From Roseiarcus sp036488815 (GTDB lineage Bacteria > Pseudomonadota > Alphaproteobacteria > Rhizobiales > Beijerinckiaceae): 64,000 bases of DNA. Where the stretch lies: positions 44,387 to 108,386 of the forward strand of contig DASXGX010000097.1 in assembly GCA_036488815.1 (NCBI GenBank), in the 5' to 3' direction. Numbering within the stretch: position 1 is the stretch's first letter; each line of letters begins with the position of its first letter. Below, piece by piece: positions 8,769 through 17,211 of this stretch. The translations under genes and the position numbers were made by a program. Below the pieces are notes generated by a model. That model searched no databases and had not been told where the DNA came from. It saw only the letters and a list, made by a program, of their open reading frames with translations.

Positions 8769-9569
8769 TTACTTCATCAGCCACTCGTGCGCCGGGTCGT
8801 TGTGGAAGCGCCAGATGCGTTTCGGGCCCGCCATCACGTTGAGATAATAGAGGTCGTAGCCGTGCGGCGCGCCGACAGGATGATAGCCGCGCGGCACCAG
8901 CACCACGTCGCCGTCGCAGATCGTCATCGTCTCGTCAAGCGAACGGTCGTCGGTGTAGACGCGCTGGAACGCGAAGCCTTGTGGCGGCGAGAGGCGGTGG
9001 TAGTAGGTCTCTTCGAGATAGGATTCCTCCGGCAGCGCGTCGCGATCGTGCTTGTGGGGGGGATAGCTCGACCAATGGCCGCCCGGCGTGATGACCTCGA
9101 CCACCAGCAGGCTTTCCGCGGGCGCCGTCTCCGGCAGCACGTTGCGGACATGCCGGGCGTTCGTGCCGTTTCCGCGCGTCAGCGTCTCGACGTCGCCCGG
9201 TGGAATGAGGCGGGCGGAATAGCGCCCGACGGCCGGCGCCGAGCAGATCGCGACTTCGCAATCCTGCACGGCCTCGATCGCCGCTTCCACATGCGGCGGC
9301 GCGTAGACCGACCACGGCGAGCCGGAGAAGACGTCGGGCCGCTCGCCGATCGGCCCGGAATCGAAATTGCCCGCCGTGACCCGCACCTTGCCGGAGAGGA
9401 CGACGACGCAGATCTCCCGATCGCCGGTCTCGAAAACCTCCCGCGTCCCGTGCTTCATCACGCGAGTCTCGAACCCGACGTAGCGCCAGCCCGCGCTCTC
9501 CGGCGTGACGCGGTGGCGAACGCCGTCGCTCGCAGCGCTGGGATGAACGAGGAGGGGGGAACCTGTCAT
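8769..9569 (-). CDS. iolB: 5-deoxy-glucuronate isomerase
   Basis: IolB isomerises 5-deoxy-D-glucuronate to 2-deoxy-5-keto-D-gluconate in myo-inositol breakdown. The 266-residue product has the bicupin IolB pattern, including GGHWSSYPPHKHD (metal-binding histidines), EEVYYHR-like EETYYHRLSPPQGFAFQRVYT, and VLVPRGYHPVGAPHGYDLYYLNVMAGP near the C-terminus. ATG start at 9569 is preceded by AGGAG at good spacing. It lies 18 bases downstream of the stop of a decayed iolE fragment, matching the usual iolE-iolB order. Intact and probably functional, but its substrate would need IolE and IolD, which are absent here. Confidence 0.96.
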   Translation of the reverse strand: MTGSPLLVHPSAASDGVRHRVTPESAGWRYVGFETRVMKHGTREVFETGDREICVVVLSGKVRVTAGNFDSGPIGERPDVFSGSPWSVYAPPHVEAAIEAVQDCEVAICSAPAVGRYSARLIPPGDVETLTRGNGTNARHVRNVLPETAPAESLLVVEVITPGGHWSSYPPHKHDRDALPEESYLEETYYHRLSPPQGFAFQRVYTDDRSLDETMTICDGDVVLVPRGYHPVGAPHGYDLYYLNVMAGPKRIWRFHNDPAHEWLMK

Positions 9570-9587
9570 GGGTGAAAACTCCTGGCC

Positions 9588-9723
9588 TCAGCGGATCCCC
9601 GCCTGGCGCCTCGCCGCGCTGAGACGGGCGAGGCGCTTCTCGGCGTAGGGCAGCGTCGGCGCCTTTTCGCGTCCTGCTCGGCCTCGATAATCATCCAGCC
9701 CGAATAGCCCTGCAACTCATCGC
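9588..9723 (-). pseudogene. iolE: Remnant of iolE (3' end, frameshifted)
   Basis: The minus strand encodes DELQGYSGWMIIEAEQD and then, after a one-base frame change, KAPTLPYAEKRLARLSAARR and a stop at 9588-9590. Together these match the extreme C-terminus of IolE (2-keto-myo-inositol dehydratase; family pattern GYxGWxxxEAEQDPAKA). Only about 45 codons are left, with an in-frame stop just upstream of the fragment, so no IolE can be made. Its position directly before iolB is the ancestral one. Confidence 0.8.
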
Positions 9724-9737
9724 CGTTCGAACCTCAC

Positions 9738-10817
9738 TCAAAGGGCTAAGGCGCGCGCCGGACGCAGCGCGCGAAGCGGCGCGGGCATGACGGCGTCGAG
9801 ATAGGCGCCGATCGCGGGCAGGCGACGCTGTAGCGCGACGCCGGCGAAGATGACGGCGAGCCCGATCGCGGAAAGGGCAAAGCTGAAGACCAGCACATTG
9901 CTGAAGGTCTCATAGGCGAGATGGCCGAGATAGATCGAGACGCCAAACGCGCCGAGCACAGCATAGATGCGGCGATTGAGGAACAGCGCGAAAGCGACGA
10001 GTGCGACGTTGATGACGCAATAGATCGCCTGGCCGAACTCGTCTCCCGAGCCGGAGGAGAGCGCGCCCCAGAAGGTGAGGCCGCCGAACAGATGCAGCCA
10101 GAAGCCGAAGTCGCCGAGCCTGCCCCATTTGAGGTCGATCGCCCAGGCGATCGCGATCATCGCGAGGCCGAAGGCGAGCGAGACATGGCGGCGAAACTCC
10201 CACTCGTCGTCCCAGGCGAGGGAACGGCCGTGCACCAGCAACAGCGCGAGGTCCATCGAAAGGAACCAGCACGCAACCGAGGCGATCATCAGGATGAACG
10301 GGAACGGGAAGACCCTGAGCGCGAGCGCCGCGGCGATGATGGTCCCGATCTCCATCGGAACCCAGCCTGCGTTCATGAGCGGGTAGAAATCATGATAGGG
10401 GCCGGGGCGCTCGGCGAGCGACCAGAGGCCGAGCGCGTCTTCGACGCCGTAGATCGCAAGCGGCGCCATCGAGACTGCGACCGCGATAGCGAGGCCGCCC
10501 GGCGTGCGCGTCTCCGGCTTCGACCATAGCCGCCTTCCGAGCGCGGCGAAGCCAATGGCGTAGAGAACTCCGGTCGCCGCCAGCGCCCAGCCGCCCAGGG
10601 TGCTGAAGGCGGTGGTTGAGAACAGGCCCATCGCGGAAATGACGATGAGCGCGCCCGCGTAATAGAGCACATGGACGGCGTCGAACTTTGGCGCCTGGGT
10701 AACCGCCGCGCCGCGCGTCTCCTCGCGCTGGCGCAAGAACGCGACGAGCCTCGCCTTTGTCGCAGCGTCGAGGACGCCGGCGTCCGCCGCCGCGTCGAGA
10801 TCCGTTTCCCTGATCAT
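9738..10817 (-). CDS. DUF2157-like multispanning membrane protein
   Basis: Predicted 359-residue inner-membrane protein of unknown function. An N-terminal soluble segment (about 50 residues, MIRETDLDAAADAGVLDAATK) precedes about ten hydrophobic segments, including VLYYAGALIVISAMGLF, as in DUF2157-type proteins. The open frame runs further upstream, but that part overlaps iolC in another frame; the ATG at 10817 overlaps the iolC stop by four bases (ATGA), which points to translational coupling and fixes the start. It occupies the place where iolD and most of iolE would normally lie. I do not know its role; no catalytic motif is visible. Confidence 0.75.
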   Translation of the reverse strand: MIRETDLDAAADAGVLDAATKARLVAFLRQREETRGAAVTQAPKFDAVHVLYYAGALIVISAMGLFSTTAFSTLGGWALAATGVLYAIGFAALGRRLWSKPETRTPGGLAIAVAVSMAPLAIYGVEDALGLWSLAERPGPYHDFYPLMNAGWVPMEIGTIIAAALALRVFPFPFILMIASVACWFLSMDLALLLVHGRSLAWDDEWEFRRHVSLAFGLAMIAIAWAIDLKWGRLGDFGFWLHLFGGLTFWGALSSGSGDEFGQAIYCVINVALVAFALFLNRRIYAVLGAFGVSIYLGHLAYETFSNVLVFSFALSAIGLAVIFAGVALQRRLPAIGAYLDAVMPAPLRALRPARALAL

Positions 10818-12727
10818 GGCGTCGCTCCCGGCGCCGCGTTCTCCCACATTGCGCACAGGCGCGCAAAGGAATCCGCCATCGCGCGCGTCGCTTCGGCGTC
10901 GTCGATGCGGCCCGAAAACCAGTTGATCGCCGGCTCGACGAAGATGGTGCGGCCTACGGCGAAGCCGCGCACCCACTCGCATCGCCGCGCGATGCGGAAG
11001 GCCTCCGCGAGCTCGTCTTCCGGCGCCTCCAGCCCAAGCAGCATGATACCCCGGCAGAGCGGATCGTTCGCCTCGACCACCGCGGCGACGTTGCGCCAAG
11101 CGGCGGCGTCCGCCTGTCCCTCGAGCTTCCACCAGTCGGGCTTGATTCCGATTGCGTAGAGTCGATGCAGCACCTTCGCCAGCGTTTCGGCGCCGACGTC
11201 GCCGTTCTTGCTCGCGATGATTTCGACCAACAGCTCTCGTCCGACCCGGCGCGTCGCGTCGGCGAGCCGCAGCAGTTCGCGCTCCTGGCGCGCCTTCATC
11301 TCCGCGGGGTCGTTCGGATGATAGAAGCAGAGGCACTTGACCGTGTGCGTAATCGGCCATTCCGCCAGCTTGGCCCCGAGCGAGCCGCCGCCCTCGAATT
11401 CGAGCGGCCGCGAGCCCGGCTCCTCGACGGGACGGCCGATCCAAAAGCCATGATCGGCGGCGCGAAACAGCGCTTCGCGGCCGTAGCGGCCGTCGAGCAG
11501 CATGCCGTAGCCAGGGCGTCCGGCGGCGACCTGAGCGGCCGCGTCCACCGCAAGGCGCTTGAAATGGCGGATGCGCTCCCGCGCCGCGCCGGCTCGGTCG
11601 GCGATCCGTTCGAGTTGCGCGCGGTGATCGATCGCCAGCGCCATCAAGCCCGGCGGCTGCGGACGGCGCGTCGTAGCCCAATGGATGTCGTTGAGCGCCT
11701 CGTCGGCGCGCAGCGCGCGATGCGAGGAGCCTTTGTCAAGGAAGCGTTGCAGCTCCGGCCAGGTCGGATATTCGGCCGAGCAGAGCAGGCGCGAGACGGC
11801 GAAGGCGCCGCCGGCATTGGCGTAGGCGCAGCAGGTCTCCAGCGGCTCGTCGCGCAGCCATCCCCTGAGAAAGCCGGACATGAAAGCGTCGCCGGCGCCG
11901 AGCACGTTGTAGACCTCGACGGGAAAACCGGGTCCTTTGACGCCGTCCTCGATCGCGTCGGGAATCGCGCCGGGGAAGACGACGCAGCCCATCGGCCCGC
12001 GCTTGAGGACGACCGTCGCCTTGGTCAAGGCGCGCACCGCTTTGAGCGCGGCGAGCGGCTCGTCGGCGCCGCCCGCGATCATCAGCTCCTCCTCGGTGCC
12101 GACGAGGAGATCGCAATCCGGCAGGATCGCCTGCAGGCGCTGGGTCACCGCATCCGACTTGCGGTAGCGCTCCTCGCCGGAGCCATGGCCGCCGAGGCCC
12201 CAGAGGTTGGGCCGGTAGTCGATGTCGAACGCCACCCGCCGGCCGTGCTTTTGCGCGTAGGCGATCGCGAGCTTCTGCGCCGCCGCAGTGTTGGGGCGCG
12301 AGAAATGGGTGCCGGTGACGACGATCGCCTTGGCGCTTGCGATATAGGCTTCGTCGATGTCGCTCTCGTCGAGCGCGCCGTCGGCGCAGTTCTCGCGGTA
12401 GAAGATGAGCGGGAAGGTCTTGTCGTCGCGAATGCCGAGCAGGACGAGCGAGGTGAGGCGCTCGGGGTCGGTGTGGACGCCGGCGACGTCGACGCCTTCG
12501 CGCAGACATTGCTCGCGGATGAACCTCCCCATGTGCTCGTCGCCGACGCGGGTGATCAGGCCGCTTTTGAGCCCGAGCCGCGCGGCGCCGATCGCGATGT
12601 TGGTCGGGCAACCGCCGACGGCCTTCGAGAAGCTCGCCATATCCTCGAGACGGCCGCCGACTTGCCCGCCATAGAGGTCGACCGACGAGCGGCCTATGGT
12701 GATGACGTCGAGAGTCGGATCGGCCAA
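10814..12727 (-). CDS. iolC: 5-dehydro-2-deoxygluconokinase with C-terminal DUF2090 aldolase-like domain
   Basis: Bifunctional-type IolC of 637 residues. The N-terminal PfkB kinase domain (about 1-330) has GGCPTNIAIGAARLG and the anion-hole/base motif NVLGAGDAFMSGF; it phosphorylates 2-deoxy-5-keto-D-gluconate. The C-terminal half (about 340-637) is DUF2090, a TIM-barrel related to the IolJ aldolase, with LMALAIDHRAQLERI and KCLCFYHPNDP. Such fusions are common in alphaproteobacterial inositol clusters. The start appears to be TTG at 12727, opening MADPTLDVITIGRSSVDLYG. It is followed by the DUF2157-like gene through an ATGA overlap, and preceded by a palindromic repeat. Confidence 0.94.
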   Translation of the reverse strand: MADPTLDVITIGRSSVDLYGGQVGGRLEDMASFSKAVGGCPTNIAIGAARLGLKSGLITRVGDEHMGRFIREQCLREGVDVAGVHTDPERLTSLVLLGIRDDKTFPLIFYRENCADGALDESDIDEAYIASAKAIVVTGTHFSRPNTAAAQKLAIAYAQKHGRRVAFDIDYRPNLWGLGGHGSGEERYRKSDAVTQRLQAILPDCDLLVGTEEELMIAGGADEPLAALKAVRALTKATVVLKRGPMGCVVFPGAIPDAIEDGVKGPGFPVEVYNVLGAGDAFMSGFLRGWLRDEPLETCCAYANAGGAFAVSRLLCSAEYPTWPELQRFLDKGSSHRALRADEALNDIHWATTRRPQPPGLMALAIDHRAQLERIADRAGAARERIRHFKRLAVDAAAQVAAGRPGYGMLLDGRYGREALFRAADHGFWIGRPVEEPGSRPLEFEGGGSLGAKLAEWPITHTVKCLCFYHPNDPAEMKARQERELLRLADATRRVGRELLVEIIASKNGDVGAETLAKVLHRLYAIGIKPDWWKLEGQADAAAWRNVAAVVEANDPLCRGIMLLGLEAPEDELAEAFRIARRCEWVRGFAVGRTIFVEPAINWFSGRIDDAEATRAMADSFARLCAMWENAAPGATP

Positions 12728-12785
12728 GCTAGGTCATCTCCGGGAAGAGGGGCATCCAGAACGCACCGCGTTATCCGAACCAACG

Positions 12786-12878
12786 CCGTCATTGCGAGCG
12801 CAGCGAAGCAATCCAGTGGCGCCGACGATGCGAGCGGAGGCATGGATTGCTTCGTCGCTTCGCTCCTCGCAATGACGG
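12786..12878. repeat. Extragenic palindromic repeat, full copy (family A)
   Basis: Large imperfect hairpin between the SDR gene and iolC. Left arm 12786-12814 starts CCGTCATTGCGAGCG and right arm 12844-12878 ends TCCTCGCAATGACGG. The type (GTCATTGCGAGC...GCAATCC) is a familiar dispersed repeat in rhizobial genomes. A partial copy is at 8704-8757, so the iolC-iolB block is bracketed by two copies. Confidence 0.85.
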
Positions 12879-12905
12879 TCAGAACTCATCGCGGATGGCT
12901 GTCCT

Positions 12906-13742
12906 CTAAGGTTCGAGCGGCGGATCGCCGGCCCCGACGACGTTCTGGTCGAAGTCGATGTTCGATCCCGTCATCAGGCCTGACTCGCTCGAGGCGAGAT
13001 AGGCGCACGCCCGCGCGACCTCCTTGGGATCGATGAGGCGGCCGAACGGGCGCGTCTTGGCGGCCTCTTCGAGCCAGCCGTCCTTCGCGCCGTGATAGGT
13101 CTTCATGATCCGGTCTTCGCCGGGCGTCGACATCCAGCCAATGTTGAGGCCGTTGACGCGGATGCGGTGCTTGAGCAGCGAGTGGGCGACGTTCCGGGTC
13201 AAGGTCGCGAGCGCGCCCTTCGACGTGCAATAGGCGGTGATGAAGGGTTGGCCGCCGTGCGCCGACATCGACTGGATGTTGACGATCGAGCCTTCGATGT
13301 TCTCGCGCTTCATGACCTTGACCGCTTCCTGAATGAGGAAAAACGGCGCGCGCACGTTGACGTTCATGACCTCGTTGTAGCGCTCTTCGGTGGTGTCGAA
13401 GATGTTGCCGCGGTCGGTGAGGGCGGCGGCGTTGACGAGAACGTCCAGGCGGCCGAAGCGGCGGTCCGCCTCCGCGATCACGGCGCGGCATTGCGCGACC
13501 TCGGCGAGATCGGCGCGTACGAAATGGGTGGGGCAGCCGGTCGCGGATATTTCCGCCGCGACGCGCTCGCCGTTCCCGGCGTTGCGGCCGCAGATGACGA
13601 GCCCGGCGGCGCCGCGCTCGGCGAACAGCCTGGCGATCGCCTCTCCTAGTCCTTGCGAGCCGCCGGTGACGACGGCGATCTTGCCGGCGAGATTGGCGGG
13701 GCCGACGGCCTCCTTGCGGGCCGCGGCGGGTTCTTTCGCCAT
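12906..13742 (-). CDS. Short-chain dehydrogenase/reductase in the inositol block
   Basis: Classical SDR oxidoreductase (278 residues from the ATG at 13742, which has a strong GGAGG ribosome site; the longer open frame to 13811 has none). It has the NAD(P) motif TGGSQGLG, NAAALT in place of NNAG, the catalytic Ser in NIQSMSAHGG, and the YxxxK pair as YCTSK. The substrate is unknown. Its place upstream of iolC and divergent from iolG suggests a polyol or inositol-derived substrate, but that is inference. Shares the promoter region 13743-13890 with iolG. Confidence 0.88.
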   Translation of the reverse strand: MAKEPAAARKEAVGPANLAGKIAVVTGGSQGLGEAIARLFAERGAAGLVICGRNAGNGERVAAEISATGCPTHFVRADLAEVAQCRAVIAEADRRFGRLDVLVNAAALTDRGNIFDTTEERYNEVMNVNVRAPFFLIQEAVKVMKRENIEGSIVNIQSMSAHGGQPFITAYCTSKGALATLTRNVAHSLLKHRIRVNGLNIGWMSTPGEDRIMKTYHGAKDGWLEEAAKTRPFGRLIDPKEVARACAYLASSESGLMTGSNIDFDQNVVGAGDPPLEP

Positions 13743-13890
13743 TCCGTTTCCTCCGATGTTTCCTTCTCTCGCAAGCCTGCCAGGGGCCGACGATGAGGCT
13801 GTATGAAACAAAAATTCTATTCACAAGTCAATATGGAACGTGTATTCGTTTTTTAAGCGTCGTGGAACGTGACGGGTTTGGGAGGACGAT
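13743..13890. promoter_or_regulatory. Divergent SDR/iolG control region with repeated TGGAACGTG
   Basis: This A/T-rich 148-base gap separates the divergent SDR and iolG genes. The direct repeat TGGAACGTG occurs at 13834-13842 and 13863-13871 (29 bases apart). The first copy continues as GGAA-N6-TTC (13835-13847), which resembles the GGAA-N6-TTCC motif I recall for the RpiR-type repressor IolR in Sinorhizobium. GGAGG at 13881-13885 is the iolG ribosome site. No iolR gene lies in the window. Confidence 0.5.
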
Positions 13891-14877
13891 ATGAGATTTG
13901 GCATCATCGGCGCGGGGCGCATCGGCAAGATTCACGGCGCAAACGTCGCGGCGCGCGCGGACAGCGAAGTTCGCTTCGTCGCCGACGCCGACGCTGGCGC
14001 CGCCGCTGCGCTGGCGGAGGCGACCAGCGCTTCGGTCGGATCCATCGACGAGATCCTGGCCTCGAAAGAGGTCGACGCCGTCGCCATTTGCGCGCCGACC
14101 GACATGCACGCCGATCTGATCGAAGCGGCTGCGCGCGCCGGCAAGGCGATCTTCTGCGAGAAGCCGATCCACCTCGACGCCGCGCGCATTCGACGCTGCC
14201 TCGATATCGTCGCCGCCACTGGCGCGACGCTGATGGTGGGCTTCAACCGCCGCTTCGACCCGAATTTCGCCGCTCTGCAGGCGCGCATCGCGAGCGGCGC
14301 GATCGGCGAGCTCGAAAGCGTCCACATCACCTCGCGCGATCCCGGGCCGCCGCCGATATCCTATATCGCCCGCTCAGGCGGTCTCTTCCGCGACATGATG
14401 ATCCACGATTTCGACATGGCGCGCTTCCTGCTCGGCGAAGAGCCGATCGCGGTGAGCGCGATGGGCTCGGCGCTGGTCGACAAGGCGATCGGCGAAGCGG
14501 GCGACATCGATACGGCGGTCGTCGTGATGGAGACGAAGTCGGGCCGCCTGGCGCAAATCACCAACTCGCGACGCGCGACCTATGGCTATGATCAGCGGGT
14601 CGAGGCGCATGGCTCGAAGGGGATGCTTCGCGCAGGCAACATCCACGAGAGCACGGTCGAATTCGCAGGCGCCGAGGGCTTTGTCGGCGACAAGATCCTC
14701 AACTTCTTCCTCGAACGCTATGCGGGCGCCTATCGCGCCGAACTCGACGCCTTCATCCGCGCCGTGAAGTCAGGCGAGAAGCCGCGGCCGAGCGGCGAGG
14801 ACGGCCTCAAGGCGAATTTACTCGCCGACGCGGCCTTTCTCTCGTGGCGCACCAAGCAGCGCGTTTCCCTGGCCTAG
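13891..14877 (+). CDS. iolG: Inositol 2-dehydrogenase
   Basis: GFO/IDH/MocA-family NAD-dependent dehydrogenase (328 residues) that oxidises myo-inositol to scyllo-inosose, the first step of inositol breakdown. Visible features are the Rossmann motif GIIGAGRIGKIHG at the N-terminus, CEKPIHLD (the family EKP lysine), GFNRRFDPNF, and the catalytic HD pair in MMIHDFDMARFL. A GGAGG site precedes the ATG at 13891. Related inositol or sugar dehydrogenases of the same family are possible, but the adjacent iolC/iolB support the call. Confidence 0.92.
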   Translation: MRFGIIGAGRIGKIHGANVAARADSEVRFVADADAGAAAALAEATSASVGSIDEILASKEVDAVAICAPTDMHADLIEAAARAGKAIFCEKPIHLDAARIRRCLDIVAATGATLMVGFNRRFDPNFAALQARIASGAIGELESVHITSRDPGPPPISYIARSGGLFRDMMIHDFDMARFLLGEEPIAVSAMGSALVDKAIGEAGDIDTAVVVMETKSGRLAQITNSRRATYGYDQRVEAHGSKGMLRAGNIHESTVEFAGAEGFVGDKILNFFLERYAGAYRAELDAFIRAVKSGEKPRPSGEDGLKANLLADAAFLSWRTKQRVSLA

Positions 14878-14972
14878 CCCGGCGATTTGCCCGCGCTGCG
14901 TCCTTAGGCGCGCTTGCCGCCGGGGCGCGTGGGGCTTATAGGCCCTTCGCGTTCGCTAGGAGCAGGCGAGGA

Positions 14973-16046
14973 GTGGTGCAGCAGAGTTGGGACAGCGTAC
15001 ATCGGGACAAAGCCAGAGGGGCAGCAGCGCCGTCCGGCGCGCCGGACCGTCTCGCCCGGTGGACCGCCGCCATCGAGGCTCGCCGCCCGCTGCTGCGGCG
15101 GATCGGCTTGGCGCTGAGCCTGCTCATCATCTCGGTCTCCACGTTCACTTTCGCCCGCACGCTGCTGCGGATCGACGTGGCGAAGTTCAAGGCCGCCTTT
15201 GCGGCGACCGGCGGCGACCAGATCGCGATGGCGTTCGCCTTCACGACCCTGAGCTACCTCGCCCTGACCGGCTATGACGCGCTGGCGCTGAAACACCTCA
15301 AGATCCGCGTGCCCTACCGGTTGACGGCGCTGGCTTCGTTCACCAGCTACGCCGTTTCCTTCACTCTCGGTTTTCCCCTCGTCACCGGCGGGGCGGTCCG
15401 GTTCTGGATCTATGGCTCGGCCGGGCTGTCGGCGGGCAAAGTCGCCAGCCTCACGGTCGTAGCGGGCGTCACCTTCTGGCTCGGCATGGGCTTCATCGTC
15501 GGCGCAGGCCTGATCGGCGACGCTGAGCCGATTGGCGCCCTCAATCATTTCAGCGTTTTTGCGAACCGGACGATCGGTTGCGCGGTGGTCGCGGCGCTCG
15601 TGGCCTACCTCGTCTGGATTCAGTACATGCGCCGGCGCGGCAAGCCGATCTTTCTCAATTTCAGCCTGCCCGGCCCCTTCCTCACGCTCGGCCAGATGGC
15701 GCTCGGCGTCATCGACGTCTGCTCGGCCGCCGCGGCGCTCTACATGCTGCTGCCGAAGGGCCACGGCCTCGGCTTCTTGACGTTCAGCGCGCTCTATTCC
15801 TTCGCCGCGATGCTCGGCATTGCGAGCCATGCGCCCGGCGGCCTCGGCGTCTTCGAGGCGGCGATCCTCGACGGGGTCGGCGGGTCGAGCGACGAGGTGC
15901 TGGCGTCTCTGCTGCTGTTCCGCGGAATATACTACGTTGCGCCGTTCGTGCTGGCGATGGCGCTTCTCGGGGCCTATGAGGCGGTGCGTCGCTGGCGCAC
16001 CCTGCGCGAGGCGATGGCGGCGCCCAGGACCGAGGATGAAGAGTAG
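14973..16046 (+). CDS. YbhN / lysylphosphatidylglycerol synthase TM-region family membrane protein
   Basis: About 357-residue polytopic membrane protein of the UPF0104/LPG-synthase-TM family (MprF flippase-like part without the synthase domain). Several hydrophobic segments are visible (LALSLLIISVSTFTFA, LTVVAGVTFWLGMGF, and the family-typical HAPGGLGVFEAAIL). GTG at 14973 is chosen because AGGAG at 14958-14962 is well placed and the longer frame overlaps iolG. Probable lipid translocation or membrane role; substrate unknown. phoR follows after about 40 bases. Confidence 0.78.
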   Translation: MVQQSWDSVHRDKARGAAAPSGAPDRLARWTAAIEARRPLLRRIGLALSLLIISVSTFTFARTLLRIDVAKFKAAFAATGGDQIAMAFAFTTLSYLALTGYDALALKHLKIRVPYRLTALASFTSYAVSFTLGFPLVTGGAVRFWIYGSAGLSAGKVASLTVVAGVTFWLGMGFIVGAGLIGDAEPIGALNHFSVFANRTIGCAVVAALVAYLVWIQYMRRRGKPIFLNFSLPGPFLTLGQMALGVIDVCSAAAALYMLLPKGHGLGFLTFSALYSFAAMLGIASHAPGGLGVFEAAILDGVGGSSDEVLASLLLFRGIYYVAPFVLAMALLGAYEAVRRWRTLREAMAAPRTEDEE

Positions 16047-16089
16047 GGCTGCTGCGACCTGATGTCGCGGCCTGGCGCGGGATCGGGGC

Positions 16090-17172
16090 ATGGAGCAGGG
16101 GAATCCGGACAGACGCGCGTTGGCGGCGGATCTGCGCGCACCGATCGCCGCCGAACTCGTCGGCGCGATGCCCGAACCGGTCGTGATCGTCGACGCCGAC
16201 GGACGTTCGGTCGTCGCCAACAAGCCGGCGCTCGGATTGCTGCCCGGCCTCAAGCTCGGCGAGCCGTTCGTGCTCGCCTTGCGTTCCCCCGACGTGATCG
16301 ACGCGCTGCCGCGGGTGCTTGCGAGCGGCGCGGCGGAGACGGTGTTGTGGAGCGAGCGGGTGCCGATCGAGCGCCTGTTCGAAGTGTGCGTCGCGCCGCT
16401 CGCCGCAGGGCCCGGCGAGATCGTCGCGACGCTGCTCACGCTCCGCGATCTGACCGACACGCGCCGCGTCGAGCGCATGCGCGCCGACTTCATCGCCAAC
16501 GCCAGCCACGAATTGCGCACCCCGCTCGCCTCGATGCTCGGCTTCGTCGAGACGTTGCAGGGCTCGGCGCACGACGACCCGAGGGCGCGCGACAGGTTTC
16601 TCGCCATCATGCGCGAACAGGGACGCCGCATGGCGCGCCTGATTGACGATCTGCTGTCGCTCTCGCGCATCGAGCAGAAGCAGCACGTGCGTCCGGAAGC
16701 GCCGGTCGATCTCGCGCAAACGGTGCGCCATGTCGCCGACACGCTGGCGCCGCTCGCCCGCGAGATGCATGTCGAGATCAAGCTGGTCGCCGACCAGGCG
16801 GTCGTCGTCACCGGCGATCGCGACGAACTGCTACGAGTGGCCGAGAATTTGATCGAGAACGCGATCAAATACGGCGCGCGACAGGACGGCTCGGGCGGCG
16901 ATCGGGTCGAGGTCACAGTCAGCCGCACCGCGAGCGAGGGCTCGCTCATCGTGCGCGACTTCGGTCGCGGCATACCGTCTGAGCATTTGCCGCGTCTGAC
17001 CGAGCGGTTCTATCGCGTCGACGCCGGGCAAAGCCGCGCCAAGAACGGCACCGGCCTCGGGCTTGCGATCGTCAAACATATTCTCACGCGCCATCGCGGC
17101 CGTCTCGCAATTTCCAGCCGTCTCGACCGCGGTTCGACCTTCACGGCGACGTTACCGCTGCATCGCCAATAG
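16090..17172 (+). CDS. phoR: PhoR-like phosphate sensor kinase
   Basis: Sensor histidine kinase of 360 residues with a PAS domain (about 20-120), an HisKA helix with NASHELRTPL (phospho-acceptor His140) and an intact HATPase domain (ENLIENAIKYG, DFGRGIP, GTGLGLAIVKHI). The arrangement and following sequence identify PhoR, which normally phosphorylates PhoB on phosphate limitation. No membrane segment is visible with this ATG start, so it is either soluble or anchored through partners. The genes that should follow (pst, phoU, phoB) are reduced to scraps directly after the stop, so this kinase has lost its local partner genes. Confidence 0.88.
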   Translation: MEQGNPDRRALAADLRAPIAAELVGAMPEPVVIVDADGRSVVANKPALGLLPGLKLGEPFVLALRSPDVIDALPRVLASGAAETVLWSERVPIERLFEVCVAPLAAGPGEIVATLLTLRDLTDTRRVERMRADFIANASHELRTPLASMLGFVETLQGSAHDDPRARDRFLAIMREQGRRMARLIDDLLSLSRIEQKQHVRPEAPVDLAQTVRHVADTLAPLAREMHVEIKLVADQAVVVTGDRDELLRVAENLIENAIKYGARQDGSGGDRVEVTVSRTASEGSLIVRDFGRGIPSEHLPRLTERFYRVDAGQSRAKNGTGLGLAIVKHILTRHRGRLAISSRLDRGSTFTATLPLHRQ

Positions 17173-17211
17173 TCTCTCGGTACGGCGCGCCGCGATCGTC
17201 CTCCGTTTCAT

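Noticed and set aside
9721..9740. GTTCGAACC resembling a tRNA T-loop
   Set aside because: No acceptor, D or anticodon stem can be formed around it; it lies at the iolE remnant border.
10818..11681. N-terminal extension of the DUF2157-like open frame (total 647 codons)
   Set aside because: It overlaps iolC out of frame, is Arg/Ala rich as shadows are, and the ATGA start at 10817 explains the real gene.
14904..16973. 689-codon open frame on minus, opposite the YbhN-like gene and phoR
   Set aside because: Low-complexity Arg/Ser composition; it is the antisense shadow of two well-supported genes.
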